Positions 16,501 to 24,902 of a DNA stretch of 64,000 bases are shown piece after piece (the stretch's first letter is position 1; the number at the start of each line of letters is the position of its first letter). The notes below the pieces were generated by a model that was given only the letters and a program-made list of their open reading frames with translations, ran no database searches and had not been told where the DNA came from. The stretch is from Neobittarella massiliensis (ex Bilen et al. 2018) (GTDB lineage: Bacteria; Bacillota; Clostridia; Oscillospirales; Ruminococcaceae): assembly GCF_900289145.1 (NCBI RefSeq), contig NZ_OKQO01000003.1, positions 248,001 through 312,000 on the forward strand, written 5' to 3'. Made by a program: the position numbers and the translations under genes.

Positions 16501-16655
16501 CGGCAGCCCCGCTAAAACGCAGGATTTTCTATTAAAAACTGGCAGCTGGCCCCACTGCGGGTCGGGCTGCTTTTTTACTGCACGCCACAAGGTCCGCCGC
16601 CAACACCGGGCAGTATTTAGCAGTCTTCAGCGGTCGCCCACCGGCGCTGACGGCA

Positions 16656-16867
16656 GCTCTGTGCGCCCTGCTGCTGATAGCCCTCCAGATATTCTCCGCG
16701 TCCTGCCCATTTGCCCGCGCTCACGGCCCACTGCCAGCATCTCTTTCGCGTGCCCCGCTGCCCGCCAATAACCTGATGGGCGTCCGTGTGTTCTGTCCCG
16801 CCACCCGTTAGTAATCCCCCAAATATCCCCGCGCCCGCTCATCCGCCCGCGCTTACAGCCCACCGCC
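16656..16867 (+). repeat. Degenerate C-rich duplication, spacing about 132 bp
   Basis: The segments at about 16656-16735 and 16787-16867 are diverged copies: both contain (C/G)A(A/G)ATATTC/CC-CCGCG, then CCCGCGCT(C/T)AC(G/A)GCCCAC(C/T)GCC. The spacer 16501-17018 holds no credible gene. It is strongly C-rich on the plus strand, like the arrays near 7.1 and 22.7 kb. Confidence 0.55.
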
Positions 16868-17018
16868 GCCTGTCCTAGTCGGCTATTCGACCTCTGCCGC
16901 CCCTTTTTTGCGCCCCCATATTGACCCCGGCGAAAAACCGTGGTAAACTGTCGGTAGTCTACTAACACACTTTAAAGCACAAAATTGCTTTTGAGCACAT
17001 TTTTTATGAGGTGAGTTT

Positions 17019-18206
17019 ATGCAATACACGCTGGTGACCGGCGGTAACATCGTCGACATCGAAAACAAAAAGGTATTCCCCGGCCAGATCCTCATCGAGG
17101 ACGGCATCATCAAAGAGGTGGGCGAAAAGGTCGTCGCCCCCGAAGGCTGTCAGATCATCGATGTAGCCGGCAACACCGTGCTGCCGGGTCTCTTTAACTG
17201 CCATGAGCACATGACCATGGCCCCCGATCCCAACCCCGAGGCGGTGGCCGATACCGACGCCCAGATGACCATGAAGGCGCTGCACCACCTGGAGCAGTAC
17301 ATAGAGACCGGCGTTACCTACGTGCGCGACGTGGGCTCTTCAAACTTTATCGATATCGATATCCGCGACGCGGTCAAGTCTGGCCTTGTCAAAAAGGCGC
17401 CCGACATGCAGGTCTCGGGCCAATGCATCTGCATGACCGGCGGCCACGGCTGGAGCGCCGGCGGCCGGCAGGCCGACGGGGTAGACGAGCTGCGCAAAGC
17501 CGCCCGCGAGCAGCTGCGCGCCGGCGCCGACTGGCTCAAGATCATGGCCACCGGCGGCGTTATGACCCGCGGCGTCGAGCCCGGCAGCCCCCAGCTCACC
17601 GAGGAGGAGATGCGCGCCGCCATCGAGGAGGGCCACAAGGTCGGCGCCAAAAGCGCCACCCACGCCCAGGGCACTATCGGTATCAAAAACGCCATCCGCG
17701 CCGGTATCGACTCGGTGGAGCACGGCTGCTATCTGGATGATGAGGCAGTCGAGCTGATGCTCAAAAACGGCACCTGGCTGGTGGCCACCCTCTGCGCGCC
17801 GTACTACATCAAAAAGTACGGAGTGGAAAACGGCATCCCCGAGTACGCCGTGCGCAAAGTCGATGTGATCATCAGCCACCACTACGCCTCGTTCATCAAG
17901 GCCTACCGCGCCGGCGTCAAATGCGCGCTGGGCACCGACAGCGGCACCCCCTTTAATTCCCACGCCGGCACCGGCAACGAGCTGGTGCTGTCGGTAGGGG
18001 AGGGGCTCACCCCGCTGGAGGCCATCGAGCTGGCCACCATCAACTCGGCCACCATGCTGGGCGTCGAAAAAGAGCTGGGCAGCATCGTCCCGGGCAAAAA
18101 GGCCCATCTGGCCGTGTTTGCCGGCAACCCCGCCGAGAACATCCAGGACATTTTAAACTGCGTTATGACCATCAAAAACGGCGAGGTACTGTACAGCAAG
18201 CTGTAG
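17019..18206 (+). CDS. Metal-dependent amidohydrolase (prolidase/imidazolonepropionase-like)
   Basis: The 395-residue product is an amidohydrolase-superfamily TIM barrel. Visible elements are the N-terminal beta-sandwich (IVDIENKKVFPGQILIEDG), the metal motif CHEHM where HxH is expected (about residues 63-67), a metal-bridging lysine candidate in DWLKIMATGG, histidines in SATHAQG and SVEHGCYL, and the catalytic aspartate in LGTDSGTPF. The C-terminus returns to the sandwich. This layout matches bacterial Xaa-Pro dipeptidase or acyl-lysine dipeptidase-like enzymes; the substrate is not predictable. GAGGTGAG precedes the ATG. The gene is monocistronic. Confidence 0.9.
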   Translation: MQYTLVTGGNIVDIENKKVFPGQILIEDGIIKEVGEKVVAPEGCQIIDVAGNTVLPGLFNCHEHMTMAPDPNPEAVADTDAQMTMKALHHLEQYIETGVTYVRDVGSSNFIDIDIRDAVKSGLVKKAPDMQVSGQCICMTGGHGWSAGGRQADGVDELRKAAREQLRAGADWLKIMATGGVMTRGVEPGSPQLTEEEMRAAIEEGHKVGAKSATHAQGTIGIKNAIRAGIDSVEHGCYLDDEAVELMLKNGTWLVATLCAPYYIKKYGVENGIPEYAVRKVDVIISHHYASFIKAYRAGVKCALGTDSGTPFNSHAGTGNELVLSVGEGLTPLEAIELATINSATMLGVEKELGSIVPGKKAHLAVFAGNPAENIQDILNCVMTIKNGEVLYSKL

Positions 18207-18281
18207 CCGCCGGTCGCGGGCTCTCCCAGCCGTTGGCGGCGGGTCAGTCTCCGCAGGTCTCTATCTGCCGTTTTCACACAT

Positions 18282-18325
18282 AAAAAAGGCGAGCTGCCGG
18301 TCCCCCCGGCCGCCCGCCTTTTTTG
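18282..18325 (+). terminator. Intrinsic terminator of the amidohydrolase gene
   Basis: AAAAAAGGCG with GCCGG on the left pairs with CCGGC and CGCCTTTTTT on the right, giving an interrupted stem with A- and T-tracts on the two sides. Confidence 0.85.
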
Positions 18326-18460
18326 TTTTCTCACTTGCAACTGCCGCACCGCGGTCACCGACCGTGTCCGGCCCATAGCGGCAACTGCCGCTTTAAGTCT
18401 CCGCGCCGTCCCGCCATGCCGTCGCCCGGTGCCGTACAGGCCCCCGCCGCGGCCTGCTGG

Positions 18461-19348
18461 TCAGCGGCCCGGCGGGGGAGGTGGGTCCCCCTGCAAAAAC
18501 GACACGATCATCGCCTGTTCCCCCTCGGTGAGCAGGTGCATGTGGCCGCGACCAGTCAGCTGGTAGGTGCGGCAGCAGGGCAGGATCTTCGGTGCCCGCC
18601 GCAGCACCTTGCGCGCCGGGAACAGGCAGTCCCGTTCGCCGGCCAGTACCAGCGTAGGCGCATGGCAGCGCCGCATGCGCCGCGCCCCCACATTGGTGGG
18701 CATGCCCACCTTGGTCTTTACGTGGTCAAAGCTGTTTCGCAGCGTCTCGATGGTATCGCCGTCTAAAACGTCTTCGGTCATCGCCATGTACAGCGCCGTC
18801 TGCCGCAGATAGCGCTCGTCTCCGCTACGGCGGTAGCGCAGCAGCGGCACCAGCATTTTTACCGCCCCAACAGGCAGCGCGTTGCCAATGCCCGCCGGCA
18901 CCACCAGCACGCTCTTTTCCACCTTTTCCGGCGCCACACACATCAGCTTGGCCAGCACCCCGCCGCCAAACGAGCCGCCAAAACAGCGCATGCGCGCAAA
19001 ACCCAGCGCGTCGATCACCTGGCTGGCCCAGCGCCCATAGGCATAGCCGTAAGGCGGAAGACAGCGCTGGTCGCTCTTGCCTGGGTGGCCGATGATATCC
19101 ACCGCGTACAGGTGAAAATGGGGCAGCAAAAAACGGCACAGCAGCAGGTTGTAGGCGGTGGTCGAGTTGCCGCCGTGAAACACCAGCACCGCCGGGCCGG
19201 CAAAGTTGCCGGTCTCCACCAGGTGGGTGCGGCCAAAAGCGGTGTCTACATACCGGTCGCGCCAGTGGCACCCCAGCGATCTGAGCTGCCGGTCGTACAG
19301 CGCCAGCGTCTGGCGGCGGCTGTCCGGCGTCTTATAAATGGTCCCCAT
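18461..19348 (-). CDS. Alpha/beta-hydrolase
   Basis: The 295-residue product has the alpha/beta-hydrolase core: oxyanion region VLVFHGGNSTTAYN (about residue 53), nucleophile elbow GGSFGGG (Ser near 124), acid residue in LAGERDCLFPA (about 237) and catalytic histidine in GRGHMHLLTEGEQ (about 268). The substrate is not known; related clostridial enzymes are annotated as esterases or lipases. The C-terminus is a run of prolines (GDPPPPPGR), which is odd. A 23-bp palindrome lies about 83 bases upstream of the start and could be an operator. Confidence 0.87.
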   Translation of the reverse strand: MGTIYKTPDSRRQTLALYDRQLRSLGCHWRDRYVDTAFGRTHLVETGNFAGPAVLVFHGGNSTTAYNLLLCRFLLPHFHLYAVDIIGHPGKSDQRCLPPYGYAYGRWASQVIDALGFARMRCFGGSFGGGVLAKLMCVAPEKVEKSVLVVPAGIGNALPVGAVKMLVPLLRYRRSGDERYLRQTALYMAMTEDVLDGDTIETLRNSFDHVKTKVGMPTNVGARRMRRCHAPTLVLAGERDCLFPARKVLRRAPKILPCCRTYQLTGRGHMHLLTEGEQAMIVSFLQGDPPPPPGR

Positions 19349-19430
19349 CTCTATCAGGCCCCTTTGCGCTCTATTTTCCCCATTCTAACACCGCCCGCCC
19401 CTGCTGTCCATCGCCTCCGCGCTTGCGTTT

Positions 19431-19453
19431 CACATTTTAAGCTTTAAAATGTG
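19431..19453. promoter_or_regulatory. Perfect palindrome, likely operator
   Basis: CACATTTTAA, three bases, TTAAAATGTG: ten-base perfect arms in an otherwise GC-rich spacer between the DJ-1 gene (ending 19515) and the hydrolase start (19348), both on the minus strand. No T-tract follows, so an operator is more likely than a terminator. Confidence 0.6.
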
Positions 19454-19514
19454 TCCCCCAATATGCTAAACGGTCCTGGGGCGCGGCATTTGCGCCCACC
19501 GCCGTCCAACTTAT

Positions 19515-20159
19515 CTAAAGTAGGAGCGTCTGCGCTGCCGCCACAGACTGCATCAGGGCAAAAAAGTGCTCCGGCGCCCCGGTGCTAAAATAGGTATACC
19601 AGGCGGCGAGCGTATCGGCTTCAAAAACGCCTAAATATGAAAGGATCTGCCGGGCCCACAGCAGTGCGCCGGTACAGCTGGCCGTAAAAAGACCGCCATC
19701 CGCTACAGACGGCGCATCTACATAAAAGCGCTGTCCCCTGTAGCCGGGCACTGCCGCCTCCAAAAATCCCGGCCCGTTGCTGGTGTGGGGCCGGTCGTCC
19801 AGCAGCCCCGCGCCGGCCAGCGCGGCAGTGGCCCCGCAGATAGCGCCCACCGCCGCGCCCGCAGCTAAAAATTCGCCGGCTTTTTCGATGATAGCGCCGT
19901 GTCTAGGGTCGCTCCACGTGTTTGCGCCCGGCAACAGCAACACGCTCTTTTCACCGGTGGCAATATCGCCTACCGCGCAGTCGGGCACAACGGTCAGCCC
20001 GCCCATCGTGCGCACCGGCTCCCGGCAATAACCGACTGTTTTCAGTTCCAGGTGCGGGGCATCCTTTTTAAAAAAGCGCCGCAACTGCAACTCGGCGGTG
20101 ATATGTCCCAGTTCCCAGTCAGCCAAAGTGTCCGGCAGGTAAATATAGATGGTAAACAT
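19515..20159 (-). CDS. DJ-1/PfpI family protein
   Basis: The 214-residue product has the DJ-1/PfpI glutamine-amidotransferase-like fold. The nucleophile elbow AICGATAALA holds the conserved cysteine (about residue 109), and an acidic residue near position 18 (DWELGHI) could support it. The C-terminal third (SCTGALLWARQILSYLGV) is typical. Members range from chaperones and deglycases to thiaminase-like proteins; no specific activity can be assigned. It is transcribed divergently from a WYL regulator 130 bases away, which probably controls it. Confidence 0.87.
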   Translation of the reverse strand: MFTIYIYLPDTLADWELGHITAELQLRRFFKKDAPHLELKTVGYCREPVRTMGGLTVVPDCAVGDIATGEKSVLLLPGANTWSDPRHGAIIEKAGEFLAAGAAVGAICGATAALAGAGLLDDRPHTSNGPGFLEAAVPGYRGQRFYVDAPSVADGGLFTASCTGALLWARQILSYLGVFEADTLAAWYTYFSTGAPEHFFALMQSVAAAQTLLL

Positions 20160-20289
20160 GTATTTTCCCCCAATTCTGTCTCGCCCCTGGCAGAGGGGCA
20201 GATTGATTTGTTTGCCTTTTCATTGTACGATAAGATCGTTGACAACGGTGTGGCCACGATTGGCAGTAAATAGTTAAAGGCGGTATTCT

Positions 20290-21225
20290 ATGAAAGTAGA
20301 CAGGCTGGTCAGCATGATCCTGGTCCTCCTCGAAAAAGAGCGCGTCGGCGCACAGGAGCTGGCGGATATGTTCGAGGTCTCGCCCCGCACGATCTACCGC
20401 GATATAGACGCCATCAACATGGCCGGCGTCCCCGTCCGGGGGGTGCCGGGCGCCGGCGGCGGCTTCGAGATCATGCGGGGGTACAAGATCGATAACAAGG
20501 TCTTTTCAGCCGCCGATCTCTCCGCGCTCCTGACGGCGCTCTCCGGCCTTTTCAGCATGGTAGGGGGGAGCGAGCTGGCCACCGTCCTCGCCAAAGTCAA
20601 GAGCTTCATCCCCGCCGACAGAGCAGACGACATCCTCAAAAAAGCCGGTCAGATCTGTATCGATCCGGCCCCCTGGACGGCGGACAGAGCCGTACACCCC
20701 TGTCTGGAAACGGTGCGAACAGCGCTGCGGGAGAGCAGGCTGCTCCAGTTTGGGTACATGGCCCACCGCGGGGTAAAGACCCGGCGAACGGTCGAGCCGT
20801 ATCAGCTGGTGTTAAAAAACAGCCAGTGGTATTTACAGGGGTACTGCCGCACAAAAAACGACTTTCGGCTATTCAAGCTGTCCCGCACCTTCGATCTGCA
20901 GCTGCAACAAACGTCTTTTGTGCCCCGCGATCAGCAGAGACCGGTTTTAGATTTTACCGATATTTTAAAGTCCATGCAGATCGAGATCGAGCTCCGCATC
21001 CACCGCTCTATCGCCGATATCGTCCTCGCCTATTGCCCCTACGAGCACTTTTCACCAGATGGCGACACGCATTACCGCGTGCGGTTTCCCTTTGTAGAAA
21101 ACGAGTACCACTACAACCTCCTCTTTCATTTCGGCGACAAATGTGAGTGTCTTGGGCCGCCGCATGTCCGCGCAGAGGTAAAGCGCAGGGCCCAAAGGAT
21201 AGCCGCCATCTACGGGGGCTCATAG
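20290..21225 (+). CDS. HTH/WYL-domain transcriptional regulator (YafY-like)
   Basis: The 311-residue product has an N-terminal HTH_11 domain (about residues 4-58; ELADMFEVSPRTIYRDIDAI). A WYL domain lies in the middle (about 140-210; QFGYMAHRGVKTRRTVEPYQ, where the usual WYL residues are varied, then WYLQGYCRTKNDFRLFKLSR). A C-terminal WCX extension follows. Such proteins sense small ligands or nucleic acids and often regulate a divergent neighbour, here the DJ-1 gene. Confidence 0.92.
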   Translation: MKVDRLVSMILVLLEKERVGAQELADMFEVSPRTIYRDIDAINMAGVPVRGVPGAGGGFEIMRGYKIDNKVFSAADLSALLTALSGLFSMVGGSELATVLAKVKSFIPADRADDILKKAGQICIDPAPWTADRAVHPCLETVRTALRESRLLQFGYMAHRGVKTRRTVEPYQLVLKNSQWYLQGYCRTKNDFRLFKLSRTFDLQLQQTSFVPRDQQRPVLDFTDILKSMQIEIELRIHRSIADIVLAYCPYEHFSPDGDTHYRVRFPFVENEYHYNLLFHFGDKCECLGPPHVRAEVKRRAQRIAAIYGGS

Positions 21226-21306
21226 TAAACTGGCACAGAAAATAGCCGCTCCCGGCCACATGCGGCCCAAGTGACCTCACTTCGGCGGGCCACCTGAAAA
21301 AGCCAT

Positions 21307-21353
21307 AAAAAAGGCGCGCCGGCACTCCTCAAAAAGGGATGTGCCGGCGCGCC
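21307..21353. terminator. Convergent terminator hairpin
   Basis: GGCGCGCCGGCAC pairs perfectly with GTGCCGGCGCGCC. The A-tract on the left becomes a U-tract for minus-strand transcripts, so it mainly ends the EamA gene; it can also insulate the WYL gene. Confidence 0.88.
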
Positions 21354-21405
21354 GCCGTCTTATCGGTAAAGACCGGGTCCCGCTACACGGCGGTGGCCCG
21401 TCTGG

Positions 21406-22299
21406 TCATTCCATGCCCAGTATGGCGATGCCGATCACCGCCAGGCCAATGACCGCGTAGTACTTCCAGTTGAGTTTCTCTTTTAAAAACAGCCGGCTCC
21501 ACAGCACGCTGAACACACAGTAGCTGCTGATGAGCGGGGCCGCCACCACCGCATTGGCGCCGATGGCAAAAATGTAGGTGAACTGGCCGGCAGTCTCCAC
21601 CAGCGCCGCCGCCATCTTGGGCTTTTCGTCCCACAGGCGGATCTTCTGCTTTTTAATGATCACCACGTAGATAAAGGCGCAGATAGCCATAAACAAAAAG
21701 GTGAACTCATAGGCGATGTTGGCCTGCTCCTCGGCAATGGCCACATCTAAAAGCATTGCGTCGGCAAAGGTGCCCAGCCCGTCTATCAGGCAGTATAAGA
21801 TGGGGAACAATATGGCGATAAAGCTCTTTTGGTACTTTACGTTGGCCACCTGCTGGCGCAGCTGCCGCGCCGCGTCGTCCTGCCTTTTTTCCAGCAGGCT
21901 CAAAAGCAGCACCGCCAGGCAGATGAGCCCCACCGCCAGCAGCTGCAGGCCGGTCATGGCCTGCTTTAAAAATATAAAGCACAAGAGTGCCGCCACCGCA
22001 CCAGACGAGTTGCAGATAGGGCTCGAGACCGACAGCTCGATGTACCGCAGCCCCACATAGCCCAGTACCATAGCTAAAATATACAGCAGCGAGGCGGGCA
22101 GGTAGGTGATGATGTCCCCCAGGTGAAACGGGGTGCCGGTGGCCACCATGTAAATGCCGTGCAGACCCATCACCAGGCCCACCGCCATCACCATCTTCCA
22201 GTGGCTGTAGGTGTCGTCGGGCTTCGAGCCCATTTTGGAAAATAAATCCGAGCCGCTCCAGAATAAGATCGAGAGCAGCGAAAAAATAAACCAGGTCAT
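21406..22299 (-). CDS. EamA/DMT-superfamily transporter
   Basis: The 297-residue protein has about ten membrane helices in two EamA repeats (about residues 1-140 and 160-297). It shows SGSDLFSKMGSK after helix 1 and the repeat ending SYCVFSVLWSRLFLKEKLNW that marks the domain. Drug/metabolite transporters of this type move amino acids, nucleotide precursors or other metabolites; direction and substrate are unknown here. A central basic loop (KRQDDAARQLRQQVANVKYQ) separates the halves. Monocistronic. Confidence 0.9.
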   Translation of the reverse strand: MTWFIFSLLSILFWSGSDLFSKMGSKPDDTYSHWKMVMAVGLVMGLHGIYMVATGTPFHLGDIITYLPASLLYILAMVLGYVGLRYIELSVSSPICNSSGAVAALLCFIFLKQAMTGLQLLAVGLICLAVLLLSLLEKRQDDAARQLRQQVANVKYQKSFIAILFPILYCLIDGLGTFADAMLLDVAIAEEQANIAYEFTFLFMAICAFIYVVIIKKQKIRLWDEKPKMAAALVETAGQFTYIFAIGANAVVAAPLISSYCVFSVLWSRLFLKEKLNWKYYAVIGLAVIGIAILGME

Positions 22300-22734
22300 A
22301 AGTAGATAGCGTCCTTTTCTCTATTTGATCTTCCCCTAATAAAAGCCGCAGATGAAAGCGGGGAGCGCGCATCCAGCTGCCGTGTGTGGTGCAGCTGCGC
22401 GCGCGGGGGCGGACGCCGGGGGAACCGGTGCGCTACGCTGTCCCAGCAGTGGCACGGTATATGGGGCGCAGTGGTGGTCGTGTGGCGCACAGGTCCTCCT
22501 CCTCTCGGTGCAAAATAGCGGGCCCGGCCCGCAACATCTCAAAAAACAATTTATTCTAGCACATATCGCCCCCGCTGGCAAGAAAAAACAGTTTTCTCCC
22601 ACCCCCGGTACCGCCAACGCCCCACTCGCGCTGCCTTTCACGCTCATCTCGCTTTTTTCTGTGTACATGCCCGTCCCCACACCGGGCGCACCGCCGGCAC
22701 CTCAGCCACCCATCTCGCTCAAGCCCCGCCGCCC

Positions 22735-23290
22735 ATCACCCCCCAGCACCTCCCACCGTACATTTTCCCATCCGTCCCGCTATCCCCGCTACTATCCCCA
22801 CCACCAACCGTGCCCCCCGGCCCACCATAGCGCCCCATACCCAGCCACCCGACTGCCTTTTCTACCCTATTTCATCAGCGACATTCCCAGTGTCTCACTC
22901 ACCGGCAATATACCCCCACCTATAACACTCCATCCCACCCCAGCACCCCCGCAAAATCCCCAGCACCTCCTACCACATATTTTCCTGTCCGTCCCGCTAC
23001 CCCCGATACTATCCCCACCACCAACCGCGCCCCCAGCCCACCATAGCGCCCCATACCCAGCCATCCGGCTGCCTTTTCTGCTCTATTTCATCGGCGACAT
23101 TCCCAGTGTCCCACTACCGGCAATATACCCCCATCTATAACGTTCCATCCCACCCCAGCACCCCCGCAAAATTTCCAGCACCTCCCACCGTGCATGTTCC
23201 TGCCCGTCCCTCTACCCCCGATACTATCCCCGCCACCAACCGCGCCCCCAGCCCACCATAGCGCCCCATACCCAGTCGACCAGCTGCCTT
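22735..23290 (+). repeat. C-rich tandem repeat, unit about 216 bp
   Basis: Segments including CCACCATAGCGCCCCATACC (starting near 22822, 23038, 23253), CCGATACTATCCCC, GGCAATATACCCCCA and CCACCCCAGCACCCCCGCAA recur every 215-216 bp. About 2.6 clear copies are present, followed by degenerate C-rich sequence to about 23560. Open frames on both strands are by-products of composition; none has a start context or recognisable product. This fills most of the 1.3-kb gene-free stretch 22300-23622. Confidence 0.82.
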
Positions 23291-23569
23291 TCTTGCACCG
23301 CCTCAGTAGTACCACTATCCGTGCCCCACCCATCGGCAACATCCTCACCGATAACATTCCCAGCCCACCAAAGCCCACCAAAGCCACCCACAGTACACCC
23401 ATAAACCACCTCAGCTACTCCCACCGCGCAGTTTTTCTGCCAACTCCTGCGCCGAAAATATCCCCACTATCTACCGTTCCGCCACCCCACGCCCAACCAA
23501 TTCTCTTTCGTCAACACTCAAAGCCCCACCACCCGGCTCTGCGATCGCCACCCACCGCCCACGGTACGC

Positions 23570-23607
23570 AAAAAGGCCGGGGCGCTGCACCGCGCTCCGG
23601 CCTTTTT
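23570..23607. terminator. Intrinsic terminator
   Basis: AAAAAGGCCGG and CCGGCCTTTTT arms with an inner GCG/CGC pair. It serves the CmpB-type gene on the minus strand. Confidence 0.87.
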
Positions 23608-23622
23608 GTCGTAGTATGTCGT

Positions 23623-24318
23623 TTAAATAAATTTCATATTGGGGTATACTTCTTTTAAGTAGTCGTCGGGGTAGGTCTGGTCTAAAAATACGGCAAAGCC
23701 CCCCTCTGGCGCCACCCCCTGCCGCCGCTGGCCGCTGCGCCACACCGCCGCCGCCGAGAGGACCATGTCCACCGCTAAAAATATCGCCACCACCGAGGTC
23801 AGCGGCACCGCCCAGCGGGTGGGTATGTGCCGTATCAGGTCACAAAACCAGGGGTAGATGGCCCGCAAAAACACCAGCCCCAGCAGCCCCCAAAATATGG
23901 CGTACTTTATGTTGGTGCGGCCGCCCAGGTTCAGCGGCGAGCCGGTATAATCCCACGAGACCGAGCCGAACACCAGCTCCTGCACCAGCGAGCACACAAA
24001 CTCAAACACGGCGCCGAACACGGCGCTCACCCCAAATATCACCAAGTTGTGGCAGCGCTCAAAACGACCCAATATCGCGCTCAGCGCCGCTGCCCCCAGC
24101 CCGTATATCTGCGAAAAGGGGCCGTATAAAAGCCCCTGCCGGCTCTCAAAACTGCCGTGGCGCACAAAATAAAAAAGCATCTCCACCACATAGCCCAAAA
24201 TGCTGGCGATCACAAATATCCAAAACAGCTGGTACAGGCTGGGGGCGTCGGGATGGCGCCGGGTGGCAGCCGCCTTCTGTTGGGTCTGGCCGTCGATGGG
24301 GGCAGAGCTAGCTTGCAT
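23623..24318 (-). CDS. Putative ABC-transporter type IV protein (CmpB-like membrane protein)
   Basis: The 231-residue membrane protein matches the ABC_trans_CmpB family (PF06541) as I know it: YQLFWIFVIASILGYVVEML, then RQGLLYGPFSQIYGLGA, then WDYTGSPLNLGGRTN. It has five to six helices. The family is widespread in Firmicutes and called a putative ABC permease, but no ATPase is adjacent and no function has been established to my knowledge. The N-terminal 25 residues are polar and probably cytoplasmic. Monocistronic, with a terminator directly downstream. Confidence 0.85.
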   Translation of the reverse strand: MQASSAPIDGQTQQKAAATRRHPDAPSLYQLFWIFVIASILGYVVEMLFYFVRHGSFESRQGLLYGPFSQIYGLGAAALSAILGRFERCHNLVIFGVSAVFGAVFEFVCSLVQELVFGSVSWDYTGSPLNLGGRTNIKYAIFWGLLGLVFLRAIYPWFCDLIRHIPTRWAVPLTSVVAIFLAVDMVLSAAAVWRSGQRRQGVAPEGGFAVFLDQTYPDDYLKEVYPNMKFI

Positions 24319-24838
24319 AGTCAGGTACCTCGTTTCCGTTATGCTCTACGTGTAAAAAACAGAGTATACACCCCAGTATAAGACGATCTGTCTTTAAATG
24401 CCACCGGTTTTCGGGTCATCGGGGCAGGTTTAAGAAATTTGTCATTTTTTCTGGTATTTGATTTTTTTGTTACCGTCTCGGGTCAAGCCGGTGAACTGTC
24501 CTCAGGCCGGCAGCTGATGTTCGCGCAGAACTTGTGCGGCACCGGCAGGGGCGAGTGCCCCGTCCGCCAGTTCAGCCATGCACCAGTCCGCCACTCCACC
24601 CAGCCGCCGCAGCGCATACGGCACCCCTCTTCTATTTCACCGGGGCCGGGCAGGTGCCCGGGCGTTCACTATAGTCTGTCCGCGCTATGCCCTGCCCATG
24701 CCCCCTATCCGCCCAAACATGCCAAATCGTGCTCAAACAGCGCCCAATACCTACTAATTTACAATTTCGTAACAATTTCCAGGCGCTACATTTGCCGCCA
24801 TACCGCCGTTTTCTCGTTTCTCAGCTGCCTGGGGCACC
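24319..24838. other. Gene-free spacer
   Basis: I see no credible gene, RNA or repeat here. The left 150 bases are AT-rich and probably hold the promoter of the CmpB-type gene; the rest is C-rich on the plus strand, without the clear tandem copies seen elsewhere. Confidence 0.5.
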
Positions 24839-24873
24839 AAAAAACGGACCGCCCCTTTTTGGTGGGCGGCCCG
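24839..24873 (-). terminator. Intrinsic terminator of mgtE
   Basis: On the minus strand, GGGCCGCCC and GGGCGGTCC form the stem (one wobble), followed by GTTTTTT, 30 bases after the mgtE stop. Confidence 0.8.
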
Positions 24874-24902
24874 CGTCAAGATCGCACTGGCTAAACCGTG
24901 TC

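Noticed and set aside
22867-23402. Glycine/tryptophan-rich repeated frames on the minus strand
   Set aside because: They arise from the C-rich array read backwards, lack start signals, and alternative frames are equally open.
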